Assembly (NCBI GenBank): GCA_030618975.1
Contig: JAUXCH010000434.1
Coordinates: forward strand, 1 to 5,010
From: Planctomycetia bacterium
GTDB lineage: Bacteria > Planctomycetota > PLA2 > JAEUHO01
Length of the DNA: 5,010 nucleotides
Direction: 5' to 3'
The notes under the pieces were generated by a model. That model had not been told where the DNA came from. It made no database searches and was given only the letters and a program-made list of their open reading frames with translations. This document shows positions 1-5,010 of this stretch, piece by piece; the first letter of the stretch is position 1; the number at the start of each line of letters is the position of its first letter. Made by a program: the position numbers and the translations under genes.

Positions 1-21
1 CGAGGCGGCCGAACTCGACCC

Positions 22-41
22 GATGGATGGATGGATCGATG
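22..41. repeat. Short GATG tetranucleotide repeat
   Basis: Five consecutive 4-bp units read GATG, GATG, GATG, GATC, GATG. They lie upstream of the permease start that I prefer and contain several out-of-phase ATG triplets. One of these, at 23, opens an in-frame N-terminal extension of the permease. Such short tracts can change length by slippage, but nothing here shows that it regulates anything. Confidence 0.6.
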
Positions 42-100
42 GGGCTGGCGGGTTGCCGAAGTCCCGGTTCGGTGCGTATCGGACGTATAGTCGTGCGCGC

Positions 101-979
101 ATGGGCGACTCGTTTCGCATCTTCGTCTCCATCGCCACGGCGATCTTCCTCGAGGCCATGCCGTTCCTCGCCCTGGGGTCGCTGCTCTCGGCGCTGGTGG
201 AGGTGTTCGTCAGTTCCGAGCGACTCATGCGAGCGACGCCCCGTTCCCTGCCGGGCCGCATCGCCGTCGGCATCGGGGCAGGGGTCGTGCTACCCACCTG
301 CGAGTGCGGCGTCGTACCCGTGGTCCGACGCCTACTCGCCAAGGGCGTCCCGGCGCCCACCGCGCTCGCCTACCTCCTGGCCGCGCCCATCGTCAACCCC
401 ATTGTGCTGGTCTCGACGTTCGTGGCGTTTCGCGGCAACTGGAAGATGGTGGGTGCGCGTGTGTTCGTGGCGGTAGTGGTGGCCGGGTGCGTGGCCTTCG
501 TCGTGCGAAGGCTGACTTCCTCCGAAGTCGTGCGCGCCGTGGCATCGCTGCCGGAACACGAGCACAACGGAACAAGCGGATCGCGGTTGCTCGACGTGCT
601 ACGCCACGCCGGCCTCGATTTCCTGGAGATGGGCAAGTATCTGATCCTGGGTGCTTGCGCGGCTGCGGCACTCAAGACGCTGGTGCCGCCTCACGTATTC
701 GGTGCCATCGAGGGAACCTACGTCGCCGCCGTCTCCGGGATGATGCTCTTCGCCATTCTGCTCTCGGTCTGCTCGGAAGCCGATGCCTTCGTTGCCGCTT
801 CCTTCGTGACCCTGCCAGCGGCAGCGCACCTTGCCTTCATCACCATCGGGCCCATGGTGGATCTCAAACTCATCGGCCTCTACGCTGCAACCTTCGGCCG
901 CCGCGTGTTCTGGATCCTGATTCTCGTGCCGATTCTCCTCGTCTTTGCAGCCAGCTTGCTCCTGGGAGGTCTCTGGTGA
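101..979 (+). CDS. YraQ/UPF0718 (DUF318) family permease
   Basis: This is an inner-membrane permease of 292 residues. It belongs to the UPF0718/COG0701 family (B. subtilis YcgR, E. coli YraQ), related to the ArsP-type organoarsenical exporters; the substrate of this subgroup is not established. About eight hydrophobic segments are visible, near residues 6-26, 55-75, 86-110, 117-135, 178-195, 206-224, 230-250 and 268-289. The first half has the family signature TCECGVVPV with C67 and C69, followed by KGVP and the LLAAPIVNPIVL helix. The second half has CSEADAF at 224-230 and GPMVDLKL at 250-257, both typical of the members paired with DUF1980 proteins. A hydrophilic loop at 138-168 contains HEH. 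An in-frame ATG at 23 would add 26 residues (glycine-rich, then basic) that do not look like the family, so I start at 101, although no good Shine-Dalgarno site precedes it. The stop overlaps the next gene's GTG start, so the two are translationally coupled. Confidence 0.9.
   Translation: MGDSFRIFVSIATAIFLEAMPFLALGSLLSALVEVFVSSERLMRATPRSLPGRIAVGIGAGVVLPTCECGVVPVVRRLLAKGVPAPTALAYLLAAPIVNPIVLVSTFVAFRGNWKMVGARVFVAVVVAGCVAFVVRRLTSSEVVRAVASLPEHEHNGTSGSRLLDVLRHAGLDFLEMGKYLILGACAAAALKTLVPPHVFGAIEGTYVAAVSGMMLFAILLSVCSEADAFVAASFVTLPAAAHLAFITIGPMVDLKLIGLYAATFGRRVFWILILVPILLVFAASLLLGGLW
965..970 (+). promoter_or_regulatory. Ribosome binding site for the DUF1980-FAS1 gene
   Basis: GGAGGT lies five bases before a GTG at 976 that overlaps the permease TGA (GTGA). 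This fixes the start of the second gene at 976. The same reading frame stays open far upstream inside the permease, so length alone would give a false start. Confidence 0.8.
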
Positions 980-2055
980 CGGCCCGACTCAGCGGTCTCC
1001 TGTTGCTGGGGCTCGGCCTCGCGGGTGTCGGGTTCGCCCTCTTGGGCGAGTACCAGCTTCTGATGAATCCGGACTTCCGGTGGATCACCGTCCTGGGCGC
1101 GTGCCTCTTGCTCGCCATGGGCGTCGCGCTCCTCGTCAAGCCCGCCGGCGGCAGCGTAGGGGCACTCGTGGTCTTCGCGCTCTTCTTCGCTCTGGTGGCG
1201 CTGGCGCGTCCTCACGAGGGCGGTGTGGCTCCGCTCCTGGGGTTGGGCGACGTCGCGCATGCAATCGACCGGGCGGGCTACGAGCCCGTTCGTCTCCAGA
1301 CCTTGTTCAAGAAGGTGGATCAGGATACGCCCGAGCTCGCGGACCAGCAGGCGGCGATGCGGGGCGTGGTCAAGCGCCTGGCCGAACTGGACGGCGAGGT
1401 AACATTCGTCCTGCTCGAACCGATGATGGCCTGTTGTCTCGCCGACGCGGTGGCCTTCGGCGTTCGGGTCAAGGGCACGCGCGGCTCACTGCCCGAGGAC
1501 GGGAGCTGGGTGTATGCGTTCGGGGTCCTCCACCGACTCGACGTTCCGGTTGCGACGCCCGAGTTCCGCCTCGGCGCGATCCTCTTCAACCCCGTATGCC
1601 GCACGCGCCAGCTCACGGCCCACGAGGTCGTGCCGCTCCATGAGTTGCTCGAGGACCTCTTCGAGAAGACTCCCGAGGACTTCGCCTCCACGTTTCGAAG
1701 TCTGATGGTTGAGTCTGGTGTCGCCGATACGCTCCGCGAGGAAGGTCCGTTCACGGTGTTCGCGGTGCATGACGCCGCCTTCAAGAACATGTCCGTGAAG
1801 GAACGAGAGGCCCTGTTGAACGATCGTGGCGCGTTGCGCCGCTTCCTCAACGACATGATCGTGCCTGGACGCTACACCAAATCCGATCTCTACGAGGTCA
1901 CATCGCTGACGACGTTCGCCGGCACGACGTTATCCGTTCGCTTGGACAACGCGTGGGTTCGAATCGGCGGTGCCCGCATACTCCTGGGACCGCTGACGGC
2001 TCGGAACGGGTTGGTGTACGTCGTCCACCAGGCGCCGAGGCACGATGGCCGCTGA
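976..2055 (+). CDS. DUF1980/TIGR03943 membrane protein with C-terminal FAS1 domain
   Basis: The product has 359 residues. Residues 1-78 hold about three hydrophobic segments (near 5-24, 36-53 and 61-77). A soluble domain at about 95-212 carries MACCLADAVAFGVRV (151-165) and FNPVC (204-208). The double-cysteine/ADA motif is characteristic of DUF1980/TIGR03943 proteins (COG3689, B. subtilis YcgQ), the usual partner of the permease encoded just upstream. The role of that pair is unproven; a link to metal uptake or zinc control has been proposed from gene context. Residues about 233-354 form a second, unexpected domain that I read as fasciclin (FAS1): GPFTVFAVHDAAF at 257-269, a helix with ALLNDRGALRRFL, MIVPGRYTKSDL, TFAGTTLSV, then NGLVYVVHQ near the end. 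FAS1 domains usually act outside the membrane in adhesion or binding. The start is GTG with a strong Shine-Dalgarno and overlaps the previous gene. The domain calls are mine from motif reading; DUF1980 is firmer than any function. Confidence 0.87.
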   Translation: MTARLSGLLLLGLGLAGVGFALLGEYQLLMNPDFRWITVLGACLLLAMGVALLVKPAGGSVGALVVFALFFALVALARPHEGGVAPLLGLGDVAHAIDRAGYEPVRLQTLFKKVDQDTPELADQQAAMRGVVKRLAELDGEVTFVLLEPMMACCLADAVAFGVRVKGTRGSLPEDGSWVYAFGVLHRLDVPVATPEFRLGAILFNPVCRTRQLTAHEVVPLHELLEDLFEKTPEDFASTFRSLMVESGVADTLREEGPFTVFAVHDAAFKNMSVKEREALLNDRGALRRFLNDMIVPGRYTKSDLYEVTSLTTFAGTTLSVRLDNAWVRIGGARILLGPLTARNGLVYVVHQAPRHDGR

Positions 2056-2136
2056 ATCGCGGAGATCTCCCGGTCTTCGGACGCCGCACTGCCAACCTCA
2101 GCGTCGCGCCATGAGCATGGAGGACTCCTCCGCCCG

Positions 2137-2444
2137 TTGCGAAGGCCCGGTACCTCGCTCTTCCCGTCCAGGCGGTTCACCTCCGCGGACGTGGAGCGGC
2201 AGATCGCAGTCTCCCACTCCCCGCTACACGGTCGCACCTGGGCGGAGATCCAAGAGCTCTCGATCCGCGATCCGCGGCACGTGCTGGAGGTCGTTGGTGA
2301 GGGGGCCCAGACCACCTGGCAGCTCGCGTTCTTCCGGCAGGAACTCGGCCACGACCTGTCTCCATGGCGCTTCTGGTTGGGTGCCCTTCGAACAGTTGAC
2401 GGACCCCTGGACGATGGAGGTGCGTGCCCCCTGGGATCCGCGCG
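2137..2444 (+). pseudogene. Decayed coding segment of unknown family, frameshifted
   Basis: Protein-like sequence is visible in one frame from about 2137 to 2378. It includes FTSADVERQIAVSHSPLHG, TWAEIQELSIRDPRHVLEVV and FRQELGHDLSPWRFWLG. From about 2378 to 2444 the plausible protein continues one base over, with VPFEQLTDPWTMEVRAPWDP. Each frame loses its protein character where the other gains it, which indicates a frameshift near 2378. No start codon with a ribosome site is evident; ATG 2137 is only the first ATG in the frame. I do not recognise the family. It may be the middle of the same gene whose end is the phosphoesterase fragment downstream, or a separate remnant. The first 80 bases after the fasciclin gene (2056-2136) show nothing I can name. 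Confidence 0.45.
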
Positions 2445-2817
2445 GCCGGCGCCACGCCGTTCGACCATACGTCCATCATCAAGACCGTGGGCGAGCGCTG
2501 GGATCTCGAAGGGCTCACGCAGCGCGACAGGGCGGCACAGAGCTTCGCCTCCGTCCTGACCCGGGCCTGCGAATGAACCGCGCCTGGCGACCCAGAGCAT
2601 CACTCAGCGGCCTTACAGGCGCCTGCCCGAGCCCAAGGCCCACGAGGCGCCCCTGGGCCACCTGGGCCATCAGGTCGTCGGGCTCTCGTCGGCGGTCATG
2701 GGCGAGGTCGCGCCCTTCTTCCACAAGGCAGGCGATGCGGTGAAGCACCTCTTCCATCACGCGAAGCGCCGCGAGAGCGCGTCCGAGGACCCGACGCAAG
2801 ATCCCGCACCGAAGTAG
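2445..2817 (+). pseudogene. Phosphoesterase (PF04185) C-terminal remnant, frameshifted
   Basis: From 2445 to 2576 one frame encodes ATPFDHTSIIKTV and LEGLTQRDRAAQSFASVL, ending at a TGA at 2574. The DHTSI motif, a spacer, then LTxRDxAA is the familiar C-terminal signature of the PF04185 phosphoesterase family (phospholipase C / acid phosphatase type). These enzymes are usually exported and 400-600 residues long; only about the last 125 are recognisable here. After 2577 the protein resumes one base over, with TQRPYRRLPEPKAHEAPLG and SAVMGEVAPFFHKAG, and ends at TAG 2815-2817. The catalytic N-terminal half with its metal ligands is not visible in the window. I read this as a dead gene. Assembly indels are an alternative, since the shifts upstream and here are all in the same direction. 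Confidence 0.72.
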
Positions 2818-2968
2818 CCGACCGCTCCCGGCCCCGGTGCCCTGTGACGAGTGACGGTTCGTGGCTGTCGAAGTTGGCAGTCAGGATCCGCGAGGATTCA
2901 CCCGCTCCCTCGAGCGAGAGGAACTTCGATCGATGTTGCCAAGGCGCCTGCCTGGGCGCGGAGATGCC

Positions 2969-2977
2969 TGCTATCCT
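2969..2977 (+). promoter_or_regulatory. Possible extended -10 promoter for the SDR gene
   Basis: TGCTATCCT fits an extended -10 element (TGN followed by a TATAAT-like hexamer), 59 bases before the ATG at 3037. The hexamer 17 bases upstream, TGCCTG, is a poor -35, which extended -10 promoters tolerate. The 219-base gap between the phosphoesterase remnant and the gene leaves room for an independent promoter. This is a visual match only. Confidence 0.25.
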
Positions 2978-2989
2978 CCCGGCTTCCTG

Positions 2990-3009
2990 ACAAGCAAGAA
3001 CAAGCAAGA
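2990..3009 (+). repeat. Perfect tandem 10-bp repeat in the SDR gene leader
   Basis: ACAAGCAAGA occurs twice, back to back with no gap, ending 27 bases before the start codon at 3037 and lying just downstream of the possible -10 element. Ten-base spacing puts the two copies on the same DNA face, as expected for a direct-repeat operator, but the repeat could also act in the mRNA leader or be chance duplication. Confidence 0.6.
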
Positions 3010-3036
3010 CCACGCACCGAACGAACGAGGCGGATC

Positions 3037-3792
3037 ATGACGAAGAACCAGAAGCGCGTTTGCATCCTCATCGACACGCAGACGCACATGATGCCCGCAT
3101 TGGCAAAGGAGATGGCGAAGCGCGATCACGACCTCGTGATCGGCCAGGTGAAGGACGGCCTGCCTGATGAGTTGGCAGCTCTGGGTGCACAGGTGGAGGT
3201 CGTACCCGGAGACCTCGACTTGACGAAGGCCGAGACGCTGCAGTCGCTGGTGGCAGCGGCGCAGAAGTGCTTCGGCCGCGTGGACTCTGCTTGCGTCCGC
3301 ACGGGCAGCCATGGCACCGGCGAGATCATGGACATCACGACCGCCGACGCGCAGGTGCAGTACGAGGGCAACCTGCTGGCCGTCGTGTACGCGCTGCAGG
3401 GTCTCCTGAAACCGATGCTCGCACAGGGCTCGGGACAGATCGTGATCAACACGAGTGCGAGTGGCCTGCGCCCGGCGCCGTCGGGCACGATGTACAGCGC
3501 CTGCCGGGCGGGTGCCAACTCGCTGATCCGCTCCGCGGCGCTCACCTCCGGCCCCAAGGGGGTCAACATCAACGCGACCGGCACCTACGCCATGAACTAC
3601 CCCTCGTTCCTGCACGACGTCGGCGCGGACAAGGACCCCTCCGTCGTGAAACAGGTCGAAGCCCAGCTTCCCATGCGCCAGCTGGTCGAGCCGGAGCAGG
3701 CGGCGCACTTCGTCGCGACGCTGATCGACGGCGTGGGGACGGGACAAACAGCCCAGTTCTTCGCGATCGACAATGGCTGGGCGTTCCAGTAG
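3037..3792 (+). CDS. Halohydrin dehalogenase-like SDR-fold protein (HheG/HheD type)
   Basis: The product has 251 residues, the usual length for a one-domain SDR fold. It lacks the TGxxxGxG NAD(P)-binding motif: the first strand and turn read LIDTQTHMMPALA (11-23). It has S140, Y153 and R157 in exact S-X12-Y-X3-R spacing, where oxidoreductase SDRs have YxxxK. Ser-Tyr-Arg with no cofactor motif defines halohydrin dehalogenases, which reversibly convert vicinal haloalcohols to epoxides and open epoxides with anions. Further matches to HheG/HheD-type members, from memory, are FGRVDSAC (79-86), TSASGLRPAP (139-148), YSACRAGAN (153-161), GTYAMNYPSFL (182-192), VEAQLPMRQL (207-216) and a final TAQFFAIDNGW (238-248). 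The pocket motif T-X4-F/Y-X-G is altered: D13 replaces Thr, M18 or M19 the aromatic, and the Gly is missing. The ATG start has GAGG six bases upstream; the frame runs on upstream without protein character. It stands alone, so no pathway is implied. The alternative is a non-catalytic or differently acting SDR relative. Confidence 0.82.
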   Translation: MTKNQKRVCILIDTQTHMMPALAKEMAKRDHDLVIGQVKDGLPDELAALGAQVEVVPGDLDLTKAETLQSLVAAAQKCFGRVDSACVRTGSHGTGEIMDITTADAQVQYEGNLLAVVYALQGLLKPMLAQGSGQIVINTSASGLRPAPSGTMYSACRAGANSLIRSAALTSGPKGVNINATGTYAMNYPSFLHDVGADKDPSVVKQVEAQLPMRQLVEPEQAAHFVATLIDGVGTGQTAQFFAIDNGWAFQ

Positions 3793-3799
3793 GCGAGAT

Positions 3800-3825
3800 T
3801 CCCGTCGGCGGTGCGCCGACCGGGA
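3800..3825 (+). terminator. GC-rich hairpin after the SDR gene, no U tract
   Basis: Eight bases after the stop codon, TCCCGTCGGCG pairs with CGCCGACCGGGA around a GTG loop, giving an 11-bp stem with one bulged C. No T-run follows on the plus strand, so it is not a standard intrinsic terminator. It may still stop or stabilise the transcript, as such stems do in some high-GC bacteria. Confidence 0.45.
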
Positions 3826-3870
3826 GCCCCAAGGCAACGGGCCACGCCGGACCTCCGGTCTGCTTGACCC

Positions 3871-4173
3871 TTGCTCTACTTGACCTTGCTGACCCTCGAC
3901 CTGTTCATGAAGCACCGCCCGGGTCTCTTGAAGTCCGTCAAGCTCACGCCGGGCTGGATCCCGCCGCACGGGTACTCGAGCTACTTCTACTTCTTCGCCT
4001 ACTACCACGCAGCCGTGGCGCTCGACGCCCTCGCTGCGCTGGACGACCTCGAGAAGCTCCGGGACGATCTGCTCGCCACGGTCGAGCCGGACGGGACGTG
4101 GGTGGACTACGAGGCCATCGGCAAGTGCTACGGGACGGCGATGGCGCTGATGGTCCTCCACCTGGCGGACTGA
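3871..4173 (+). pseudogene. C-terminal fragment of a squalene-cyclase/prenyltransferase-like toroid protein
   Basis: An open frame of about 100 codons starts at a TTG just after an in-frame TGA at 3865 and ends at TGA 4171-4173. Visible are FMKHRPGLLKSVKLTPGW, GYSSYFYFFAYYHAAVAL and VEPDGTWVDYEAIGKCYG followed by TAMALMVLHL. A PDGTW turn followed by a G-x-x-YGTAMAL helix is the repeat pattern of alpha/alpha-toroid proteins of the squalene-cyclase/prenyltransferase repeat superfamily. Such proteins are normally 300-600 residues, so this is only the last one or two repeats. No Shine-Dalgarno site precedes the TTG or the ATG at 3907, and nothing protein-like in any frame joins it to the gene upstream. 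A short translated protein is possible but unlikely. The start given is simply the edge of the open frame. Confidence 0.6.
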
Positions 4174-4205
4174 TCGGCCACCCACACACACGGAGCGACC
4201 GCGAA

Positions 4206-4221
4206 CCCGCTCGTCAGCGGG
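4206..4221 (-). terminator. Short hairpin at the end of the coiled-coil gene
   Basis: CCCGCT and AGCGGG form a 6-bp stem with a four-base loop, overlapping the minus-strand stop codon. It sits between two convergent coding segments, where a terminator would be expected. There is no T-run, only a GTGTGTGTG stretch about 20 bases further on the minus strand, so the terminator role is weakly supported. Confidence 0.25.
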
Positions 4222-4780
4222 CGTCGCGTTGCAGAAGGGCCTTCAGCTGGTTGACTTCCGTGCGCAAGGCCTGGACCTCCGCACGCAGTGCCTGGACCTC
4301 CTTGCGGAGCGCCGCCACCTCCCCGCCGCCCGTGGGAGGCACGACCCGCACCGCCGACGGCGCCTCGCCGAGGTGGGCCACGACGCTCTTGTGGACCTTG
4401 GCCCAGCGAGAGACTGCCTCGTTGAAGATCTGCTTCGCCGCCTCGAAACGCCCGGTGACCAGACGGCCCTTGGCATCCTCGAGCCGTGACCTCGCCTTCT
4501 TGAGCTCGGTGAGGTCGGCGCGCAGCATCTCGGCGCGTTTCGCCAACTGGTCCATCGCCCCCAGGGAGCCGCCGGCGGCTGCCAGCTCGGCCTTCTGGGT
4601 CTCGATCTCCGCGAGGGCCTGCTGCAGTCGCTCGTAGTCGACCGTGCCCTGCTTGATGAGCTCTTGTCCCTGGGCCGCCAGTTGGGCCCGCTCGGCCTCG
4701 TACGAGGGGTCTTCCTCGCTCCACACGGGACTTGCGAACAGGAGCACGGCCAGGGCGATCAGGGGGAGCAGCAGTCTCAT
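4214..4780 (-). CDS. Exported coiled-coil protein of unknown function
   Basis: The product has 188 residues. Residues 1-21 form a clear Sec signal peptide: Arg at 2, a Leu/Ala-rich core LLLPLIALAVLLFA, and a likely cut after SPVWS, before EEDPSYE. There is no lipobox cysteine, so it is probably periplasmic or secreted. The mature part is almost all charged amphipathic helix (about 26-140), rich in Ala, Glu, Lys and Gln; the stretch LVTGRFEAAKQIFNEAVSRW resembles one TPR-like helix pair. After a break at VVPPTGGG (147-153), four consecutive heptads at 154-181 begin EVAALRK, EVQALRA, EVQALRT and EVNQLKA, an ideal coiled coil suited to self-assembly. The start is ATG 4780 with GAGG eight bases upstream; an open extension to 4942 is Pro/Arg-rich and not protein-like. 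I do not recognise the family. It faces the toroid remnant convergently and no partner gene is visible. Confidence 0.85.
   Translation of the reverse strand: MRLLLPLIALAVLLFASPVWSEEDPSYEAERAQLAAQGQELIKQGTVDYERLQQALAEIETQKAELAAAGGSLGAMDQLAKRAEMLRADLTELKKARSRLEDAKGRLVTGRFEAAKQIFNEAVSRWAKVHKSVVAHLGEAPSAVRVVPPTGGGEVAALRKEVQALRAEVQALRTEVNQLKALLQRDAR
4238..4321 (-). repeat. Four 21-bp repeat units encoding heptads
   Basis: Four in-frame 21-bp units each encode a heptad of the form EVxxL(R/K)x. The two middle units are nearly identical in DNA (both begin GAGGTCCAGGC), which suggests recent internal duplication. Changes in copy number would lengthen or shorten the coiled coil by whole heptads without breaking the frame. 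Confidence 0.75.
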
Positions 4781-4799
4781 GGCAGGAACCTCGCCGGTC

Positions 4800-4808
4800 G
4801 GGGGGGGG
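4800..4808. repeat. Nine-G homopolymer upstream of the coiled-coil gene
   Basis: A run of nine G (C on the coding strand) ends the 230-base gap next to the coiled-coil gene, 20 bases upstream of its start codon. Such tracts can vary in length and change promoter spacing or translation, but they are also common sequencing-error sites. I see no gene or clear promoter in the rest of 4781-5010. Confidence 0.5.
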
Positions 4809-5010
4809 TGGAGTCGGAGACGGGTCGGACGTCGACCGTCGTTCATCTTCGTGGCCGAGGTCTTCCAGGGCCAGACTCGATTGTGGCCCGGGTCGGGGGG
4901 CAGGTCAGGAGATCTGGCCATGGCGGCGCAGACGTCCGCCAACGATGAGATACTGCGCCCCAGCGCCCAGGGACGACGCGGTCGGACGACTCCTGCATTC
5001 GACGGTCCCA

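Noticed and set aside
86..91. TATAGT as a -10 element for the permease, implying an almost leaderless mRNA
   Set aside because: No -35-like hexamer stands at 16-18 bases upstream, and the window starts too close to exclude co-transcription from further upstream.
304..975. Long open extension of the DUF1980-FAS1 frame inside the permease gene
   Set aside because: The translation is Arg/Pro-rich shadow sequence, the permease frame there has clear family motifs, and a strong ribosome site marks the start at 976.
2061..2070. GGAGATCTCC palindrome just after the fasciclin gene
   Set aside because: A ten-base perfect palindrome is short for an operator or terminator, has no loop or T-run, and is expected by chance at this scale.
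2971..4191. 406-codon open frame on the minus strand opposite the dehalogenase-like gene
   Set aside because: It is Arg/His/Val-rich with no domain pattern and mirrors a GC-biased gene on the plus strand; the plus-strand protein matches a known fold.
4182..4191. CACACACACA dinucleotide run between convergent coding segments
   Set aside because: Too short to count as a microsatellite or to support a structural or regulatory claim.
3267..4637. 456-codon plus-strand open frame spanning two genes and the hairpin
   Set aside because: The product is low-complexity Arg/Gly/Ala sequence overlapping three better-supported coding regions in other frames.
4823..4837. GGTCG/CGACC hairpin upstream of the coiled-coil gene
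   Set aside because: A five-base stem in GC-rich DNA is weak, with no promoter or attenuator context.
4781..4942. N-terminal extension of the coiled-coil protein to an upstream ATG
   Set aside because: The extension is Pro/Arg-rich and would bury a textbook signal peptide; ATG 4780 has a well-placed GAGG.

Overview
The window is a high-GC bacterial chromosome segment. Codons end mostly in G or C, and Shine-Dalgarno-like sites precede three of the four intact genes. No marker fixes the phylum. A fasciclin domain on a membrane protein, a squalene-cyclase-like toroid fragment and a secreted coiled-coil protein would fit Planctomycetota, Myxococcota or a related uncultured lineage, but that is a guess. 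There are no RNA genes, CRISPR arrays, insertion sequences or integrases.

Layout. (1) Bases 101-2055 on the plus strand hold a tightly coupled two-gene unit. The first gene is a YraQ/UPF0718 (DUF318) permease with a CxCG motif. The second overlaps its stop codon and encodes a DUF1980/TIGR03943 (YcgQ-like) membrane protein carrying an extra C-terminal fasciclin (FAS1) domain. Permease plus DUF1980 is a known conserved pair (B. subtilis ycgR-ycgQ) thought to move an unidentified solute, possibly metal-related. The FAS1 extension is the unusual part. (2) Bases about 2056-2817 hold decayed coding sequence. An unrecognised protein segment shifts frame near 2378. The C-terminal end of a PF04185 phosphoesterase follows in another frame and breaks once more near 2575. 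(3) Bases 3037-3792 encode a 251-residue SDR-fold protein. It has no NAD(P) glycine motif and a Ser-X12-Tyr-X3-Arg triad, which is the hallmark of halohydrin dehalogenases; the C-terminal half looks like the HheG/HheD type. Its leader has a perfect tandem 10-bp repeat and a possible extended -10 promoter, and a strong hairpin follows its stop. (4) Bases 3871-4173 are a leftover C-terminus of a squalene-cyclase/prenyltransferase-like alpha/alpha-toroid protein. (5) On the minus strand, 4780-4214 encodes a small exported coiled-coil protein ending in four nearly identical heptads. Bases 4781-5010 hold its leader, a nine-G tract and nothing else recognisable.

How the genes relate. Genes 1 and 2 almost certainly act together in one membrane system. 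The halohydrin-dehalogenase-like gene appears to be its own transcription unit between two broken genes, so neighbours give no substrate clue. It is the most interesting item: its catalytic triad is intact, but the N-terminal motif that shapes the halide/nucleophile pocket is rewritten.
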